Counted from the stretch's first letter, positions 15,784 through 24,319 are shown. The stretch is 54,962 nucleotides of DNA from Actinomycetes bacterium (GCA_029782025.1 JAKOVR010000038.1:1-54962); one strand, 5' to 3'. Notes: generated by a model from the sequence alone, not told the origin. Numbers and translations: made by a program.

Positions 15784-18255
15784 TCAGGCCACGATGTTGA
15801 CGAGCTTGGGCGGGCGGGCGATGACCTTCTTGGGGGCGGCGCCGCCCAGCTGCCCCTGCACCGACGCGGAGGCGAGCGCCAGCCGCTCGGCTTCGGCCTC
15901 GTCGATGCCGGCCGGCACCTCGAGGCGATCCCGCACCTTGCCGTTCACCTGGACCACCATCGTGACCGTGTCGTGGGCCGCCAGCGCGGGGTCCGCCACC
16001 GGCCACCGCTCCTCGTGGACGTGGGCACCGGCGTGGCGCTGCGCCCACAGCTCGGCGGTGATGTGCGGCGCCATCGGCGCCAGCAGGAGCAGCAGGGTGT
16101 CGACGGCGAAGCCCAGCGTCTCGACCTCCGGGCCGGCGTCGGCCTGCACGTAGCGGTACAGCTCGTTGGTGAACTCCATCCCGGCGGCGACGGCGGTGTT
16201 GTAGGACCACCGCTCGAAGTCGTCGGTCACTCGCTGGATCAGCCGGTGGGTGGACCGGCGGACCGCGGTGTCGCCGTCGGTGGCGGCCCGCTCGATGGGG
16301 ACGGTCCCGACCTCACCGGTGGCCAGCCGCCACACCCGCTGGAGGAACCGCGCGCAGCCGTCGATGCCGACGGCCTCCCAGTCGACGTCGTCCTGGGGTG
16401 GGCCGACGAAGAGGTGGGCGAGACGCAGGGCATCGGCTCCTTCCTTGTCGAGGATCTCCTCCGGCGCGACGAGGTTGCCTTTGCTCTTGCTCATCTTGTC
16501 GCCGCCCAACCGGATCATGCCCTGGGTGAAGAGGCGCTGGAACGGCTCGCGCAGCTCCTTCGGGGCCACCCCCAGGTCGGCCAGGGCTTTGGTGAAGAAC
16601 CGGGCGTACATCAAGTGGAGGATGGCGTGCTCCACGCCTCCGATGTACTGGTCGACCGGCAGCCAGGACGCGGCGGCGTCCACCGAGAAGGGCACCTCGG
16701 TGTTCCACGGATCGCAGAAGCGGAGGAAGTACCACGACGAGTCGACGAAGGTGTCCATCGTGTCGGTCTCTCGCCGCGCCGGACCCCCGCAGCTCGGACA
16801 CGTGGTGTGGAGGAACCCGTCGTGCAGCTTGAGGGGGGACTCCCCCGTCGGCAGGAACTCCACGTCGTCGGGCGCCACGACCGGCAGCGACTCGACCGGC
16901 ACGGGCACGACGCCGCAGCCGTCGCAGTACACCACCGGGATCGGGCAGCCCCAGAACCGTTGGCGGCTCAACAGCCAGTCGCGCAGGCGGTAGTTGACCT
17001 TCCCCTCGCCGATCCCCTGCTCCTCGAGCCACGCGATCGCGGCGGCGATCGACTCCGCCTTCCCCATGCCGTCGAGGAAGCCGCTGTTGATGTGGACGCC
17101 GTCGCCGGTGTACGCCTCGCCGTCCCACCCCTCGGGCCGCTGGATGGTCTCGACGATCGGGAGGTCGTAGGCCTTGGCGAAGTCCCAGTCGCGCTGGTCC
17201 TCGGCCGGGACGGCCATGATGGCGCCGGTGCCGTAGGTGACGAGCACGTAGTCGGCCAGGTACAGCGGCACCGGACGGCCGGTGAACGGGTTGCGGCAGT
17301 ACGCCCCGGTGAAGACCCCGCGCTTGTCGAGGGATCCCTCGCTCGACAAGCGATCGATCTCGGCCGTCTTGCGGGCCTGGTCGATGAAGGCCTCCACCGC
17401 CGACCGCTGCCCGTCAGAGCAGATCACCGTGCTGAGCGGATGCTCGGGGGCGAGCACGGCGTAGGTCATCCCGAAGCTGGTGTCCGGGCGGGTGGTGAAC
17501 ACCCGGAGGGTGTGGCCGTCGGGATGGTCGACACCCTCGGCGTCGCAGATGGCCATGTCGAACTCGGCGCCCTCGGAACGGCCGATCCAGTTCCGCTGCA
17601 TCGTCTTGACCCGCTCGGGCCAGTCGAGCGCGTCGATGTCGTCGAGGAGCTGCTGGGCGTAGTCGGTGATCTTGAAGAACCACTGCTCGAGGTTCCGCTT
17701 CTCCACCACGTCGCCGCTGCGCTCGCACGTGCCGTCGCCCAGCACCTGCTCGTTGGCCAGCACCGTCTGGCAACCGGGACACCAGTTGACCGGCGCCTCC
17801 TTGCGGTAGGCCAGCCCCGCCTCGTAGAGCTTCAGGAAGATCCACTGGGTGAACTTGATGTAGGTGGGGTCGTGGCTCGTGACCTGGCGGCGCCAGTCGT
17901 ACACCGAACCGATCCGGGTGATCGACGACCGGAGCATCTCGATGCGCTCGTCGGTGAACTCCCGGGGGTGGCGCCCGGTCTTGATCGCCGCGTTCTCCGC
18001 CGGCAGGCCGAAGGAGTCGAACCCCATGGGCGAGAGCACGGCGTAGCCCTGCATCGTGCGGTAGCGCACGATGAGGTCGCCGAAGGTGTAGTTGCGGACG
18101 TGCCCCATGTGGGCGCTGCCGCTCGGGTACGGGTACATGCAGAGGACGTACCAGTGGGGCCGCGGATCGTCGTTCTCGACGTCGTAGGAGTGGTGCTCGG
18201 CCCAGTGGGCCTGCCATCGGGCCTCGATGGCCTGCACGTCGTAGGTCTCTGCCAT
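15784..18255 (-). CDS. leuS: Leucyl-tRNA synthetase
   Basis: This 823-residue class I synthetase charges tRNA-Leu. The HIGH signature is present as HMGH in [14 protein letters not shown] near residue 45, and the KMSKS loop as [11 protein letters not shown] near 590. Between them lie the CP1 editing domain, with a [19 protein letters not shown] segment, and zinc-type cysteines (CPGC, CPSCGG). The C-terminal anticodon-binding domain ends in a typical LeuRS tail with [14 protein letters not shown] at 18255 begins [14 protein letters not shown], the usual N-terminus; a TACGAT box 6 bases upstream suggests a leaderless transcript. The length is normal for bacterial LeuRS. Confidence 0.96.
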   Translation of the reverse strand: MAETYDVQAIEARWQAHWAEHHSYDVENDDPRPHWYVLCMYPYPSGSAHMGHVRNYTFGDLIVRYRTMQGYAVLSPMGFDSFGLPAENAAIKTGRHPREFTDERIEMLRSSITRIGSVYDWRRQVTSHDPTYIKFTQWIFLKLYEAGLAYRKEAPVNWCPGCQTVLANEQVLGDGTCERSGDVVEKRNLEQWFFKITDYAQQLLDDIDALDWPERVKTMQRNWIGRSEGAEFDMAICDAEGVDHPDGHTLRVFTTRPDTSFGMTYAVLAPEHPLSTVICSDGQRSAVEAFIDQARKTAEIDRLSSEGSLDKRGVFTGAYCRNPFTGRPVPLYLADYVLVTYGTGAIMAVPAEDQRDWDFAKAYDLPIVETIQRPEGWDGEAYTGDGVHINSGFLDGMGKAESIAAAIAWLEEQGIGEGKVNYRLRDWLLSRQRFWGCPIPVVYCDGCGVVPVPVESLPVVAPDDVEFLPTGESPLKLHDGFLHTTCPSCGGPARRETDTMDTFVDSSWYFLRFCDPWNTEVPFSVDAAASWLPVDQYIGGVEHAILHLMYARFFTKALADLGVAPKELREPFQRLFTQGMIRLGGDKMSKSKGNLVAPEEILDKEGADALRLAHLFVGPPQDDVDWEAVGIDGCARFLQRVWRLATGEVGTVPIERAATDGDTAVRRSTHRLIQRVTDDFERWSYNTAVAAGMEFTNELYRYVQADAGPEVETLGFAVDTLLLLLAPMAPHITAELWAQRHAGAHVHEERWPVADPALAAHDTVTMVVQVNGKVRDRLEVPAGIDEAEAERLALASASVQGQLGGAAPKKVIARPPKLVNIVA

Positions 18256-18261
18256 CGGCGC

Positions 18262-18267
18262 ATCGTA
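18262..18267 (-). promoter_or_regulatory. leuS -10 box (TACGAT), leaderless-type
   Basis: TACGAT on the minus strand ends 6 bases before the leuS ATG, placing the transcript start at or next to the start codon. No Shine-Dalgarno sequence is present. A clear -35 was not found. Confidence 0.5.
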
Positions 18268-18331
18268 CCGATGGCGCTCCAGGTCCCCCGAACCCGTTCC
18301 CGACCGGCGAACGCCCCTCGGGCCCAATTGA

Positions 18332-18361
18332 TTTCACCCCGCGTCGACCCGCTGCTAAGTT
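18332..18361 (+). promoter_or_regulatory. Possible promoter of tRNA-Ala
   Basis: TTTCAC (18332-18337) and TAAGTT (18356-18361) are separated by 18 bases and end 13 bases before the mature tRNA. The match to consensus is modest. Confidence 0.35.
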
Positions 18362-18374
18362 TGCGCTCCCTGAT

Positions 18375-18447
18375 GGGGCTATAGCTCAGTTGGTAGAGCG
18401 CTTCCATGGCATGGAAGAGGTCAGGAGTTCGATTCTCCTTAGCTCCA
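18375..18447 (+). tRNA. tRNA-Ala (anticodon GGC)
   Basis: A 73-base cloverleaf. The acceptor stem GGGGCTA pairs with TAGCTCC and contains the G3-U70 pair that identifies alanine tRNAs. The D arm is GCTCAGTTGGTAGAGC; the anticodon stem CTTCC/GGAAG encloses loop ATGGCAT, giving anticodon GGC; the T arm is AGGAG-TTCGATT-CTCCT. The discriminator base is A and CCA is not fully encoded (CAC follows). I saw no copy of its 3' end nearby that would mark an integrated element. Confidence 0.96.
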
Positions 18448-18551
18448 CACCGAGAGCCCGCCGATCCCGCTCCACGCGCCGGCGGGCTCTGTCGCGTCAC
18501 GGGGCACCGCGGTCCTCCCCCGATCCGCCGCCATCGGCTTCACTGGCACCC

Positions 18552-19055
18552 GTGGCCGACGTCCGCCTCCACCACTATCTCTTCGCCCACCGCCAGCTCC
18601 CGGGCACGCTGTTCTCCGCGCCGGCCCGCACCATGCAGCTGCTGCGCGACGAGCCCGACCGGTTCCTCGGCGTGCTGTGGGCCAACACCGGCGAGCGGGT
18701 CCCCGACCGTGATCGGCTGCCGTTCGGGGGGCTGGGCACGCGCTATCAGGCCGATGCCGTCCCGGGGATCGACCTGGCCGTGGTCACCATGCCCGAGCCC
18801 GTGGCCGAGACCGAAGCCTGGTTCGTGGCGCTGGCGGCCGCACCCGTCTCCGTCGACGGGGCCGTCGACCCCGCCCGGTGCTTCACCCTGGAGCTCGGAT
18901 GGAGCGTGATGGACGACCGGCCCTACCCCGTGCTGGGCGGCTGGGATGCCGAGAACCGGCACCTCAACTTCGGCCGGGGGCCGGAGCCGACCCTCGAGGC
19001 GTTCACTGTCGAGGTCGTCGACCGTCTGGCCCCCCGGGGCGACGCGCCGCCGTGA
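18552..19055 (+). CDS. Protein of unknown function (167 residues)
   Basis: A soluble 167-residue protein starting with GTG as VADVRLHHYLFAHRQLPG. It has no signal peptide, membrane segment or motif I recognise; the sequence is mixed alpha/beta with a conserved-looking FTLELGWSVMDDRPYP and NRHLNFGRGPEP. The frame continues upstream through the tRNA gene, so the start must lie after 18447; the GTG at 18552 is the best candidate. Its stop overlaps the GTG of the next gene (GTGA), so the two are translationally coupled. Function unknown. Confidence 0.6.
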   Translation: MADVRLHHYLFAHRQLPGTLFSAPARTMQLLRDEPDRFLGVLWANTGERVPDRDRLPFGGLGTRYQADAVPGIDLAVVTMPEPVAETEAWFVALAAAPVSVDGAVDPARCFTLELGWSVMDDRPYPVLGGWDAENRHLNFGRGPEPTLEAFTVEVVDRLAPRGDAPP

Positions 19056-19690
19056 CCGCCCGCGTCGCCGCCCTGGCGACAACCGCGATCGCCGCTGCGA
19101 TCGCCGTCGCCGTCGCGGGGCTGGCGACGCCGGCCGGCGCCTGCAGCCGCGTCCCCACCGGGTCGGCCACGGTCGAAGGCCAGGTGACCGCCGTCGGCCC
19201 CGTGCCCACGAGCCCCGGGGCGGGGGTCACCATCGACGGCGCGACGGTCCTCGTTCGGTCGGTGCCCGATGCCGGTGGTGCCAGCACGGCCAACGGCGAC
19301 GAGCCACGCCTGGCCGCGCCGACGGTTGGCGACTCGATCACGGTGCGCTTCGCGGAGGGCATCCACCACCTGACCGTCGGCGGGACCTATCGCCTGCAGA
19401 TCACCTCCCGCCTCGGCGAGGAGCCCGACTGGTGGTCCAGCGACCGCGACCACATCCCGGACCGGCCGCTCCCGATCGGGAACGTCGAGAACAGTTGCGG
19501 GCCCGAGCCCGCCGCGCCGGCCGGCGCGACCGCGCTCGACGGCGGCCGGCTCGAACCGTCGTGGTCCTACGCCGTCCGCCGAGCGTGGAGCTGGCACTGG
19601 TGGGCCCTCGCCGCTGCGCCGGTCGCGCTGGCCATCACAGCCGGCGTGGCGGTCCGCCGGCGACGTCGGCGGCGGACCGCGCCGGGCTGA
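19052..19690 (+). CDS. Exported, C-terminally anchored protein of unknown function
   Basis: A 212-residue protein starting at a GTG that overlaps the previous stop. Residues about 1-30 form a signal peptide (Ala/Ile-rich core, likely cleavage after ATPAGA, with a Cys next). The middle is a beta-rich extracellular region of about 140 residues, starting with a Cys and containing a second Cys (NSCGPEP), possibly disulfide-linked. A transmembrane helix (about 180-202) is followed by the strongly basic tail RRRRRRR, giving type I topology. No known domain is recognised; the layout recalls small cell-envelope sensors or adhesin-like proteins. It converges with the acyl-CoA dehydrogenase gene. Confidence 0.65.
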   Translation: MTARVAALATTAIAAAIAVAVAGLATPAGACSRVPTGSATVEGQVTAVGPVPTSPGAGVTIDGATVLVRSVPDAGGASTANGDEPRLAAPTVGDSITVRFAEGIHHLTVGGTYRLQITSRLGEEPDWWSSDRDHIPDRPLPIGNVENSCGPEPAAPAGATALDGGRLEPSWSYAVRRAWSWHWWALAAAPVALAITAGVAVRRRRRRRTAPG

Positions 19691-19711
19691 GGCGGCGCGC
19701 CCGTGCCGGCC

Positions 19712-20941
19712 TCAGATCGGCAGGTCGCCGGTGGCCACCTTGGGGTTGCCGTGGTCGCGGTAGGCGGCGATGGTCCGCTGGGCGATCCGCATCTGGTGGA
19801 TCTCGTCGGCTCCGTCGGCGAAGCGGGCCCACCGGGCGTGCTGGTACATGTGGGCCAGCGGCGTGTCGGTGCTGTAGCCGAGGGCGCCGTGCACCTGGAT
19901 CGACCGGTCGATGATGCGGTTGAGGCTGTTGGCCACGAAGTGCTTGGCCATCGAGACCTCGCTGGTGAAGTCGAGCTTCCGGTCGATCTTGTAGGCGGCG
20001 TGGAGCACCATCAGCTTGGCCTGGTAGAGCTCCATGGCGGAGTCGGCGATCATCCACTGGATGCCCTGCTTCTCGGCCAGGTACGAGCCGTGGCTGTACC
20101 GGCTGAGGGACCGGTCGACCATCATGTCGAGCGCCGTCTCGGCCTGGGCGATCCAGCGCATGCAGTGGGCCAGGCGGGCCGGGCCGAGCCGGTACTGGCC
20201 GAGGCGGTGCCCCGAGCCCCGCTCGCCGAGCATGTTCTCGGCCGGGATGCGCAGGTCCTCGATGACGATCTCGCTGTGCCCGGTGCCGCCGTGCATCGTC
20301 TCCACCTCGCGCACACGGTTCCAGCCCTCGCTCGGGATGTCGACGATGAACCCGGTGTTGGCCGCCTGCGGGAGGTCGGGGTTGTCCTCGGTGCGGGCGA
20401 TGAGGATGGCGAAGCTGGCGCGACGGGCGTTGGAGATGAACCACTTGTGGCCGTTGACCACCCACTCGTCGCCGTCGAGCACGGCGGTGGTGCGGATCAG
20501 CGTCGGGTCCGAGCCGGCCACCTCCGGCTCGGTCATGGCGAAGCAGCTCATGTGGTAGCCCTCGCAGAGCTTGCGCAGGTACTTCTCCTTCTGCTCGTCG
20601 GTGGCCCAGTGCAGGAGCGTGTGCATGTTGCCCTCGTCGGGCGCCTGGCAGTTCATGACCCACGGGCCGTAGTACGTCTTGGCCGCCTCGGCCTGCACCA
20701 TCGCCATCTCGACGTGCCCGAGGCCCATGCCGCCCCACTCCTCCGGCATGTGCGGCAGCCAGAGGCCGGCGGCCTTCGCCTGCTCCCGCATCTCGAACAG
20801 GATCTTCAGGTAGTCGCTCCGCTCGATCTCGTCTTCGCTCCCGAGCTTCGCCTCACCGGGCTTGACCACCTGCTCCATGAAGTCGTGCACCCGGAGCCGC
20901 AGCTCCTCCACGTCGGGGCTCAGGGTGAAGTCGATGGCCAT
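19712..20941 (-). CDS. Acyl-CoA dehydrogenase (ACAD10/11-like)
   Basis: This 409-residue flavoenzyme oxidises an acyl-CoA at the alpha-beta bond. FAMTEPEVAGSDP, the FAD/substrate loop, is near residue 135, with WFISNARRA and a QVHGALGYS segment near the C-terminus. The stretch ARWARFADGADEIHQM replaces the YEGT loop of short-chain enzymes and is typical of the ACAD10/11 group, so the catalytic base position may differ from MCAD. An ACAD10/11-type kinase domain is encoded separately at 1-686. A perfect GGAGGT precedes the ATG. It is divergent from a TetR gene across 83 bases containing a palindrome, so that TetR probably regulates it. Confidence 0.9.
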   Translation of the reverse strand: MAIDFTLSPDVEELRLRVHDFMEQVVKPGEAKLGSEDEIERSDYLKILFEMREQAKAAGLWLPHMPEEWGGMGLGHVEMAMVQAEAAKTYYGPWVMNCQAPDEGNMHTLLHWATDEQKEKYLRKLCEGYHMSCFAMTEPEVAGSDPTLIRTTAVLDGDEWVVNGHKWFISNARRASFAILIARTEDNPDLPQAANTGFIVDIPSEGWNRVREVETMHGGTGHSEIVIEDLRIPAENMLGERGSGHRLGQYRLGPARLAHCMRWIAQAETALDMMVDRSLSRYSHGSYLAEKQGIQWMIADSAMELYQAKLMVLHAAYKIDRKLDFTSEVSMAKHFVANSLNRIIDRSIQVHGALGYSTDTPLAHMYQHARWARFADGADEIHQMRIAQRTIAAYRDHGNPKVATGDLPI

Positions 20942-20975
20942 GGGGCACCTCCGGTCGGATTGCGAGATCGTGGCG

Positions 20976-21004
20976 ATCTTAACGCACCTGCGTTAGACAT
21001 GAAA
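20976..21004 (-). promoter_or_regulatory. Possible promoter of the acyl-CoA dehydrogenase gene
   Basis: On the minus strand, TTTCAT (21004-20999) and TAAGAT (20981-20976) are 17 bases apart. The 16-base palindrome at 20980-20995 fills the spacer and overlaps the -10, so a bound regulator would block transcription. Confidence 0.45.
20980..20995. promoter_or_regulatory. Palindromic operator candidate for the divergent TetR
   Basis: TAACGCACCTGCGTTA has perfect 7-base arms around CC. Its size and position between a tetR gene and its divergent target are typical of TetR-family operators. It overlaps possible promoter elements on both strands. Confidence 0.7.
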
Positions 21005-21011
21005 GCGGGTG

Positions 21012-21017
21012 TATCAT
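21012..21017 (+). promoter_or_regulatory. tetR -10 box (TATCAT), leaderless-type
   Basis: TATCAT ends 7 bases before the ATG at 21025, and no ribosome site is present. The matching -35 position, 17 bases upstream, falls inside the palindrome at 20980-20995, suggesting autoregulation. Confidence 0.5.
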
Positions 21018-21024
21018 CCTTCGC

Positions 21025-21717
21025 ATGGCGGCCGCGCCCGACTCCCCGACCGGCACCCGGGCCCAGCTGGTCGCCGCCGCCGCCGAGCTGTTCGCCGACC
21101 GAGGCATCGCCCACGTCAGCCTGCGGGAGATCGCCCGGGCCGCCCACCAGGGCAACACCAACGCCGCGCAGTACCACTTCGGCAGCCGCGCCGCCCTGCT
21201 GGCCGCCGTGCTGGCCCCCCACGACGAGCGGGTCGACGCCCGCCGCCACGTGCTGCTCGACCAGTACGAGGCCAACGCCGAGGCCGATCTCCGGACCCTG
21301 GCCGCCGCGTACGTCCTCCCCCTGGCCGCCGAGTTGAGCGACGAGGCCGGCCGCCGCTACCTGCGCATCGTGGGCGAGATCTTCGACCGGCCCGACCCGG
21401 CGGTCGACCCGGCGCCGACCGGCACCGACGGGTCGAGCGTCCACCGCTGGCGCCGCCTCGTCGAGCCCCTGCTCGACCCCGACGCCGCCACCACGTTCCA
21501 TGTCCGCTTCTCGGCCATGCGCTTCGCCCACCACGAGTTCGCCCGCCGGGCCGCCGCGTCGCATCGCCGCGACGACCAGCTCTTCACCAGCCGGATCACG
21601 GACCTCGTCGCCGCCCTGCTCGCCGCACCGGTGTCGGGCCCCACGGCCCGACTCCTCGCCGCCCGGCGGACCGGGCGCCGGCCCGCTCAGCCGCGCCCGG
21701 GTCGACCCTCCGGTTGA
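21025..21717 (+). CDS. TetR/AcrR family transcriptional regulator
   Basis: A 230-residue regulator with an N-terminal helix-turn-helix: QLVAAAAELFADRGIAHVS, then REIARAAHQGNTNAAQYHF. The AAQYHFGSR form of the recognition helix end is common in TetR proteins controlling lipid genes. It is divergent from the acyl-CoA dehydrogenase and most likely represses it through the palindrome at 20980-20995, sensing an acyl-CoA; the ligand is inference. The C-terminus is rich in Arg and Pro, and its last 31 bases overlap, tail to tail, the end of rsfS. Confidence 0.85.
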   Translation: MAAAPDSPTGTRAQLVAAAAELFADRGIAHVSLREIARAAHQGNTNAAQYHFGSRAALLAAVLAPHDERVDARRHVLLDQYEANAEADLRTLAAAYVLPLAAELSDEAGRRYLRIVGEIFDRPDPAVDPAPTGTDGSSVHRWRRLVEPLLDPDAATTFHVRFSAMRFAHHEFARRAAASHRRDDQLFTSRITDLVAALLAAPVSGPTARLLAARRTGRRPAQPRPGRPSG

Positions 21718-22190
21718 CCCTCGGGTTCCCACCGCACCACGGGTGCGTCGCGGTAGAGGCGCTCGAGCTCGTAGTACTCGCGGGCCTCGTCGGAGAACAC
21801 GTGCACCACGAAGTCGCCGTAGTCCATGACCACCCAGTCGAGGCTGTCGAGCCCCTCGATCCGCAGGGGCTTGGGCCCGTCGGCGAGGTCCACCGCCTCC
21901 TCCACCGTGTCGGCGATGGTCTTGACCAGCCGCGAGTTGCCGGCGCTCGTGATGATGAACCACGTGGTGATCGACAGGACGTCGCCGACGTCGAGGACCA
22001 CGGTCGGGCGCTCCGTCTTCCCGCCCGCGGCGCGGGCCGCGGCCAGCATCCAGTCGCGGACCTGGTCCTCGCTGACCTCCCGGCGGACCCGCTCGGTCCG
22101 CCCGGCCAGCCCCTTGGTGCGGATCTCCATCCGCGAAGGCTTGGCCCGCGGGCCCGCGGGCCCGGTGTCGCCGTCGATGCCGTCAACCAC
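21687..22190 (-). CDS. rsfS: Ribosomal silencing factor RsfS (Iojap/DUF143 family)
   Basis: A 167-residue member of the RsfS family, which binds ribosomal protein L14 and prevents subunit joining under starvation. The conserved core is clear: VVLDVGDVLSITTWFIITSAGNSR and the later LDSLDWVVMDYGDFVVHVF. An N-terminal extension of about 40 residues and a Pro/Gly/Arg-rich tail make it longer than the usual 105-130 residues. The GTG at 22190 follows GGGAGG at 8 bases and overlaps the LCP stop by 8 bases. The order nadD, LCP gene, rsfS is conserved in actinobacteria. Confidence 0.92.
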   Translation of the reverse strand: MVDGIDGDTGPAGPRAKPSRMEIRTKGLAGRTERVRREVSEDQVRDWMLAAARAAGGKTERPTVVLDVGDVLSITTWFIITSAGNSRLVKTIADTVEEAVDLADGPKPLRIEGLDSLDWVVMDYGDFVVHVFSDEAREYYELERLYRDAPVVRWEPEGQPEGRPGRG

Positions 22191-23565
22191 GTTTCTTTCC
22201 TCCCAGGATCGTCGTGCCCACCACCGTGGCCGGGCTCGTCACCACGGACTGCCCCGACCGGTTGACCAGCGGATCGGCGTCGGCACCCAGGATCACCTGG
22301 ACATCGACCCCGACCGGGGGCGACTGCGATCTCGTCGGCTTCCCGATGCCGAGCTTGGCCGCCAGCGCTTCGACCTTCGCCTTCTGCTCGTCGTCGAAGT
22401 ACACCAGCAACGTCTCGGACACGTCGAAGCTCCGGGCGTTGCCGATGGCCACCAACTCCGTGCCGGCGGCCACCACCGCCGGTGCCACGCGGATGCCGTG
22501 ATCGTAGCGCCCCGTCCCGTCGAGCAGCTTGGCCCGCAGCCGCACCCCGGGTTGGGGGCTCACCGGGAACGGGACGAGCTCGGTCATCACGGCCCCGAGC
22601 TGGGCCTCGTCGGCCGCGAACGCGGTCGATGCACCGGTGGCGATCGGCTTCGACGGCAGCGACCACACCGTGACCTTGCGGCTGGCCACGTCCCGGAGGA
22701 ATCGCCCCAACCCCGAGCCCGACTCGCCCGGGAGCTGGTCGGCCGTGCCGGTCTGGCGGATCTTGGCCAGCCACGACCGCCAGAACATCTCCATGCGCAG
22801 GAGGTGGTTGACCTCGTCACGACCACCGCTGCCGGCCGAGAGGTAGGGCCCGACGTCCTCGGGCTTCAGCGCCAGGGGCCCCGTCGGGTAGGCCACCTTC
22901 CCGTCGATCTTCACCGCATCGCGGTTCTCGACCTCGATCGGCGCGGTCGGTCCGATCAGGGCCCCCCACGTGACCGCGTCCACCACCGCCACCTCGCCCA
23001 GCCCGGTACCGAGCAGGAGCTCGATGGCCGCCTTGCTGGACGTGATGCCTCCGGCCGAGGTGTAGGCGTCGTCGAAGCGCACCTGCCCGATCCCGGGGAT
23101 CCCGAAGGAGCCGTTCGGCGGGATCACCAGCACCCCCGCGGTCTTCTCGCTCGACACGGCCAGCACCGCGAACCCCGTCGGCTTGCCGTCGGCCCCGGTC
23201 TGGATCACGAGGAGGGTCGGGGTCTTGGTGGTCAGGGCCTCCCACCCCGGAGCGGTGGGGTCCTGCGTCTCGCTCACCACCTGTCCGGCCCGGCCCCGCC
23301 GGACCTCGTCCCACCCGCGAGCGAAGAGCGCCACCGCCAGCAGCGCGAGCGCCAGCATGGCCACCGGCACGGCGACCACGAGCCGCCGGGCCGACAGCAC
23401 GCCCGCGTCCCCCGGTCGGGCCGAGCGAGCGGCGCGAGGCGGCGGGCGGTGCGCCGCGGGGTCGTTTCCAGCGGCGGCCGCCCGTTCGAACTCGTCCTGG
23501 GCGGCGAGCAGCGCGGCCAGGCCCGCTTCGACGGTCCCGGTCGGATCGGTGTCGTCGGAGGTCAT
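22183..23565 (-). CDS. LytR-CpsA-Psr family protein with LytR_C domain, catalytic residues not conserved
   Basis: A 460-residue membrane protein. About 70 cytoplasmic residues precede one transmembrane helix (RLVVAVPVAMLALALLAVAL). The external part starts with an LCP-like domain (LLVIQTG, VLVIPPNGSFGIP, GEVAVVDAVTW) and ends with a LytR_C domain (about 345-450). LCP enzymes attach wall glycopolymers to peptidoglycan, but the IPRDT-type motif with its catalytic Arg reads IPPNGS here, so transferase activity is doubtful. ATG at 23565 lies 13 bases after the nadD stop; a GTG at 23595 would overlap nadD. It sits in the conserved nadD-rsfS group. Confidence 0.75.
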   Translation of the reverse strand: MTSDDTDPTGTVEAGLAALLAAQDEFERAAAAGNDPAAHRPPPRAARSARPGDAGVLSARRLVVAVPVAMLALALLAVALFARGWDEVRRGRAGQVVSETQDPTAPGWEALTTKTPTLLVIQTGADGKPTGFAVLAVSSEKTAGVLVIPPNGSFGIPGIGQVRFDDAYTSAGGITSSKAAIELLLGTGLGEVAVVDAVTWGALIGPTAPIEVENRDAVKIDGKVAYPTGPLALKPEDVGPYLSAGSGGRDEVNHLLRMEMFWRSWLAKIRQTGTADQLPGESGSGLGRFLRDVASRKVTVWSLPSKPIATGASTAFAADEAQLGAVMTELVPFPVSPQPGVRLRAKLLDGTGRYDHGIRVAPAVVAAGTELVAIGNARSFDVSETLLVYFDDEQKAKVEALAAKLGIGKPTRSQSPPVGVDVQVILGADADPLVNRSGQSVVTSPATVVGTTILGGKKRG

Positions 23566-23578
23566 CCGGGCCCGGCCG

Positions 23579-24187
23579 TCATAGGGGTCGCCCACGATAG
23601 AGGGACCGATCGGCGATGATCGAAACGACCTCGGGTGGCACGAGGAAGTCGAGCGGCTCCCCCGCCGCCACCCGGCGCCGCAGCTCGGTGCTGGCGATGT
23701 CGAGGCGAGGGATGGGCACGCGGTGGACGACCCACGGCGGATCCTCGGCCGGCGCCCCGTCGGCCAACGGCCGGTCGATCATGGCCACGGTGGCGAGGCG
23801 GCAGACGTCCTCGAACCGCTCCCAGGTGGGCATGCCGAGGGCCGCGTCCCGCCCGACCAGCAGCACCAACTCCGCCCCCGGGTGGACCCGGCCGAGCGCT
23901 TCGAGGGTCTCGACCGTGTAGCTCGGCCCTCCCCGCTCCACCTCCAGGGTGCACACCTCGGCGCCGGGGAGCAGCGCTGCGGCCGCCGACGCCATCGCCA
24001 CCCGGTCCGCGGCCGGGGTGATCACCCGGGAACCGACCTTCTGCCACGGCTCCCCGGCGACGACGAAGAGGACCACGTCCAGGCCGAGGGCGTGCTGGGC
24101 GTTGCGGGCCGCCACGAGATGGCCGATGTGGGGCGGATCGAACGTGCCGCCGAACACGCCGATCCGGCGGACCGGCTTGGCGGTCAC
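23579..24187 (-). CDS. nadD: Nicotinate-nucleotide adenylyltransferase
   Basis: A 202-residue enzyme that makes deamido-NAD from nicotinate mononucleotide and ATP in NAD synthesis. The N-terminal nucleotidyltransferase signature GVFGGTFDPPHIGH contains the HxGH motif, and the C-terminal part has IASTELRRRVAAGEP, matching the ISSTxxR motif. The length is normal. It starts with GTG, 6 bases behind a TAGACT box, so the message is probably leaderless. It is the first gene of the nadD-LCP-rsfS unit. Confidence 0.95.
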   Translation of the reverse strand: MTAKPVRRIGVFGGTFDPPHIGHLVAARNAQHALGLDVVLFVVAGEPWQKVGSRVITPAADRVAMASAAAALLPGAEVCTLEVERGGPSYTVETLEALGRVHPGAELVLLVGRDAALGMPTWERFEDVCRLATVAMIDRPLADGAPAEDPPWVVHRVPIPRLDIASTELRRRVAAGEPLDFLVPPEVVSIIADRSLYRGRPL

Positions 24188-24193
24188 AGCCGA

Positions 24194-24199
24194 AGTCTA
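24194..24199 (-). promoter_or_regulatory. nadD -10 box (TAGACT), leaderless-type
   Basis: TAGACT on the minus strand ends 6 bases before the GTG start. No ribosome site is present. Confidence 0.5.
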
Positions 24200-24305
24200 C
24201 GGATGTGCGGGTTCCTCGCGAACGCGGGAACACCGCCCCGTCGGGGCCGGTTCTCCCTCCTGTCGACACTGCCTCGGTCGTTGCCCCGGGTCGGCGGCAC
24301 GGCGG

Positions 24306-24319
24306 GTGACCAAGGTCAC
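24306..24319. promoter_or_regulatory. CRP/GlxR-like 14-mer dyad upstream of the sigma factor
   Basis: GTGACCAAGGTCAC has perfect 6-base arms and fits GTGA-N6-TCAC. It lies about 90 bases before the sigma factor ATG and shares 12 of 14 bases with the dyad at 11262-11275, suggesting the same regulator. Confidence 0.45.

Noticed and set aside
18375..18447. tRNA-Ala as an attachment site of an integrated element
   Set aside because: No integrase and no partial copy of the tRNA 3' end was seen in the following kilobases.
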